Shown here piece after piece: positions 31,434 to 33,132 of a DNA stretch of 33,132 bases. The translations under genes were made by a program, and so were the position numbers. The DNA lies in assembly GCA_037142435.1 (NCBI GenBank), contig JBAXAO010000012.1, positions 1 through 33,132 on the forward strand, in the 5' to 3' direction. The notes under the pieces are model-generated. The model was not told the DNA's origin. It was given only the letters and a program-made list of their open reading frames with translations, and ran no database searches. This DNA is from CAIMZW01 sp037142435. Lineage in GTDB: Bacteria > Actinomycetota > Actinomycetes > Nanopelagicales > Nanopelagicaceae. The stretch's first letter is position 1. Each line of letters begins with the position of its first letter.

Positions 31434-33132
31434 GTGAAATATTGGAACAGCCCAGAAACCACATCTGTGAACCGTCTACCAATGCTCAATATCGAGCACC
31501 AGGATTCTTTACTTTTAGACGGCACTTGGCGCTTCCAGTTATTGCACTCCCCTGACGAGCAACCCGGTGCCACATGGGAGAGCATTCCCGTTCCGGGGCT
31601 CTGGACTATGCAGCAAGATAATCCTGCTTTCTGGGACAAGCCCATTTACACCAACGTGCAGATGCCTTTTGAAGAACTCCCTCCCGACGTCCCTGCCCTC
31701 AATCCAACGGGCATATACCAGCGCGACTTCACGGTCCCGGCTGCTTGGGCGGGAAAGCGCATTGTTTTGCAACTAGGTGGTTTTGAATCCGTTGCCATCA
31801 TCACGGTAAATGGCGTTGAAGTTGGCATGGCCAAGGACTCACGGTTGGCTTCGGATTTCGATATCACCAACGTCATCCACGAAAAAGAGAACCATCTTGA
31901 AATCAAAGTTGTGAAATGGTCGGACGCCACCTTCGTTGAAGATCAAGATCAATGGTGGCATGGCGGCATCACGCGCTCGGTCAAGCTATTTGCAACCAAT
32001 GATGTATACATCTCACGATTCTTTGCCACGCCGGGTTTGCTCGCAGATAACAAGACCGGAACTTTGAATATTCGAACCTTCTTGGCCTCCATCAATGATG
32101 CTTCCCTTGTTGGCTGGACAGTTACCGCATCCCTAGGCGGGGCCTCAAAGGCGGCGGCTAAGGAACGTTCTCACACCTTGGATACTCATGTCCGACCTAA
32201 TTGGACTGAAATATCGGAAGAACATCGCAGAGTTGGCAGCAATTATTTCCATGGCGAGTACTGGAACGGAAAGATTCCAACAGATGTTCTTTCCACCCTT
32301 AAAGAACTCGAGCCACCAACACCAGGATATGTAACTTTCGATCTAACCTTCCCAAGCATTCAAGCCTGGTCGGCTGAAAATCCTGTCCTCTACCCGCTGA
32401 CCATCCAACTCAAAGACCCCAAAGGCAAGATTGTTGAATCTTTCGTTCAACAGATTGGTTTCCGCAGCGTCAAGATCGTGGGCCATGACCTTTTGGTCAA
32501 TGGCCAACCCGTCATTATTTACGGAATGAATAGACACGATTTCCATCCTCAAACTGGTCGCGTCCTCACCAAAGACGATATTCGAAACGATTTACTTACT
32601 CTCAAGCGTTTCAATTTCAATGCCGTTCGAACTTCCCACTACCCCAACGATCCTGCCCTTCTTGACCTATGCGATGAACTCGGCTTCTATGTTGTAGGAG
32701 AAGCAAACCTTGAATCTCACGCATTCCAAGACAGCCTTTGTAACGATCAACGCTATTTGAATGCATTTGTAGACCGCAATGCCCGCATGGTCCAGCGCGA
32801 TATTCATCATGCCGCTGTGATTCTTTGGTCTTTGGGAAATGAATCCGGTCACGGCTTCAACCATGAGGCCGCCGCCGCATATGTGCGAAGTTTTGATCCG
32901 TCTCGTCCATTGCATTATGAAGGCGCGATCCGGGGCAACTGGACAAAGGGCCACTCGATCACCGATGTGGTCGTTCCAATGTATCCATCGATTGCTGCAA
33001 TCACTTCTTATGCAAAATCCAAGGAGCTCGACCGCCCGCTGATCATGTGCGAGTACTCGCATGCGATGGGCAATAGCAATGGCACCTTGGCCGAATACTG
33101 GGAAGCAATCCACACACTCCCTGGCCTCCAAG
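31434..33132 (+). CDS. lacZ: Beta-galactosidase, GH2 (3' end outside window)
   Basis: Open to the right edge: 566 residues seen of a protein usually about 1000 long. Seen: sugar-binding domain 1 (LLLDGTWRFQLL, GIYQRDFTVP, DQWWHGGITRSVKL), an Ig-like domain, then the GH2 barrel with YGMNRHDFHPQTG, the acid/base in ILWSLGNESGHG (Glu470) and the nucleophile in MCEYSHAMGNSNG (Glu540). The LacZ pattern, 70 residues between the two glutamates, fits. Start GTG 31434 has GGAG six bases upstream. It hydrolyses beta-galactosides such as lactose inside the cell and pairs with the divergent alpha-galactosidase. The frame is intact as far as it can be read. Confidence 0.93.
   Translation, partial: MKYWNSPETTSVNRLPMLNIEHQDSLLLDGTWRFQLLHSPDEQPGATWESIPVPGLWTMQQDNPAFWDKPIYTNVQMPFEELPPDVPALNPTGIYQRDFTVPAAWAGKRIVLQLGGFESVAIITVNGVEVGMAKDSRLASDFDITNVIHEKENHLEIKVVKWSDATFVEDQDQWWHGGITRSVKLFATNDVYISRFFATPGLLADNKTGTLNIRTFLASINDASLVGWTVTASLGGASKAAAKERSHTLDTHVRPNWTEISEEHRRVGSNYFHGEYWNGKIPTDVLSTLKELEPPTPGYVTFDLTFPSIQAWSAENPVLYPLTIQLKDPKGKIVESFVQQIGFRSVKIVGHDLLVNGQPVIIYGMNRHDFHPQTGRVLTKDDIRNDLLTLKRFNFNAVRTSHYPNDPALLDLCDELGFYVVGEANLESHAFQDSLCNDQRYLNAFVDRNARMVQRDIHHAAVILWSLGNESGHGFNHEAAAAYVRSFDPSRPLHYEGAIRGNWTKGHSITDVVVPMYPSIAAITSYAKSKELDRPLIMCEYSHAMGNSNGTLAEYWEAIHTLPGLQ

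Noticed and set aside
32667..33131. 154-residue minus-strand frame at the right edge
   Set aside because: Lies wholly within the beta-galactosidase gene and has no recognisable features; a shadow frame.
1..33132. CRISPR arrays, IS elements, prophage or toxin-antitoxin genes
   Set aside because: Looked for regularly spaced repeats, transposase or integrase motifs and small paired genes; none seen.

Overview
The window looks like a chromosomal piece of a streamlined actinobacterium (Actinomycetota) of moderate GC, roughly 50% by eye. The evidence is a DUF3145-type gene, an MgtA-like mannosyltransferase, the order fabD-fabH-acpP-fabF, the order etfB-etfA-iscS-mnmA-ligA, and the run nadD-rsfS-phosphatase ... 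comEA, which I recall from mycobacteria (nadD, Rv2420c, Rv2419c/gpgP, ... comEA). Genes overlap or nearly touch and there is only one gene-free stretch above 300 bases. A freshwater lineage such as Nanopelagicales would fit, but that is a guess. I see no IS element, prophage, CRISPR array or defence island.

Left part (1-12000), all on the minus strand: etfB-etfA (electron-transfer flavoprotein), iscS-mnmA (sulfur supply and tRNA 2-thiolation), ligA, an unannotated 44-residue membrane protein, nadD, rsfS, a histidine phosphatase, tRNA-Ala(GGC), a short-chain dehydrogenase, leuS and the 5' part of comEA (runs off the left edge). nadD has no ATG, GTG or usable TTG start and probably begins at ATT.

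Centre (12124-22624), all on the plus strand: a tightly coupled glycan operon (two GT4 glycosyltransferases, an SGNH hydrolase and the debranching enzyme GlgX), then the fatty-acid synthesis genes fabD, fabH, acpP and fabF, then a luciferase-like flavin oxidoreductase and a PaiB-like flavin-binding protein. On the minus strand opposite lie a SIMPL-domain protein and DUF3145, which usually follows fabF directly.

Right part: cspA with a long upstream region, a bidirectional terminator, a secreted M23 peptidase, tdh-kbl (threonine to glycine plus acetyl-CoA), a tRNA with anticodon CAT behind a near-consensus promoter, a 91-residue protein that resembles the C-terminal domain of actinobacterial DnaX, a secreted GH25 lysozyme, and a divergent galactoside pair: GH36 alpha-galactosidase (minus) and GH2 beta-galactosidase (plus, runs off the right edge).

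No clearly new multi-gene system stands out. The best leads are the ATT start of nadD, a recurring leaderless start layout (a TANNNT box 6-7 bases before the start codon) at six genes, two convergent gene pairs whose stop codons share one palindromic TTAA, the stand-alone DnaX-like protein, and the glycosyltransferase-SGNH-GlgX operon.
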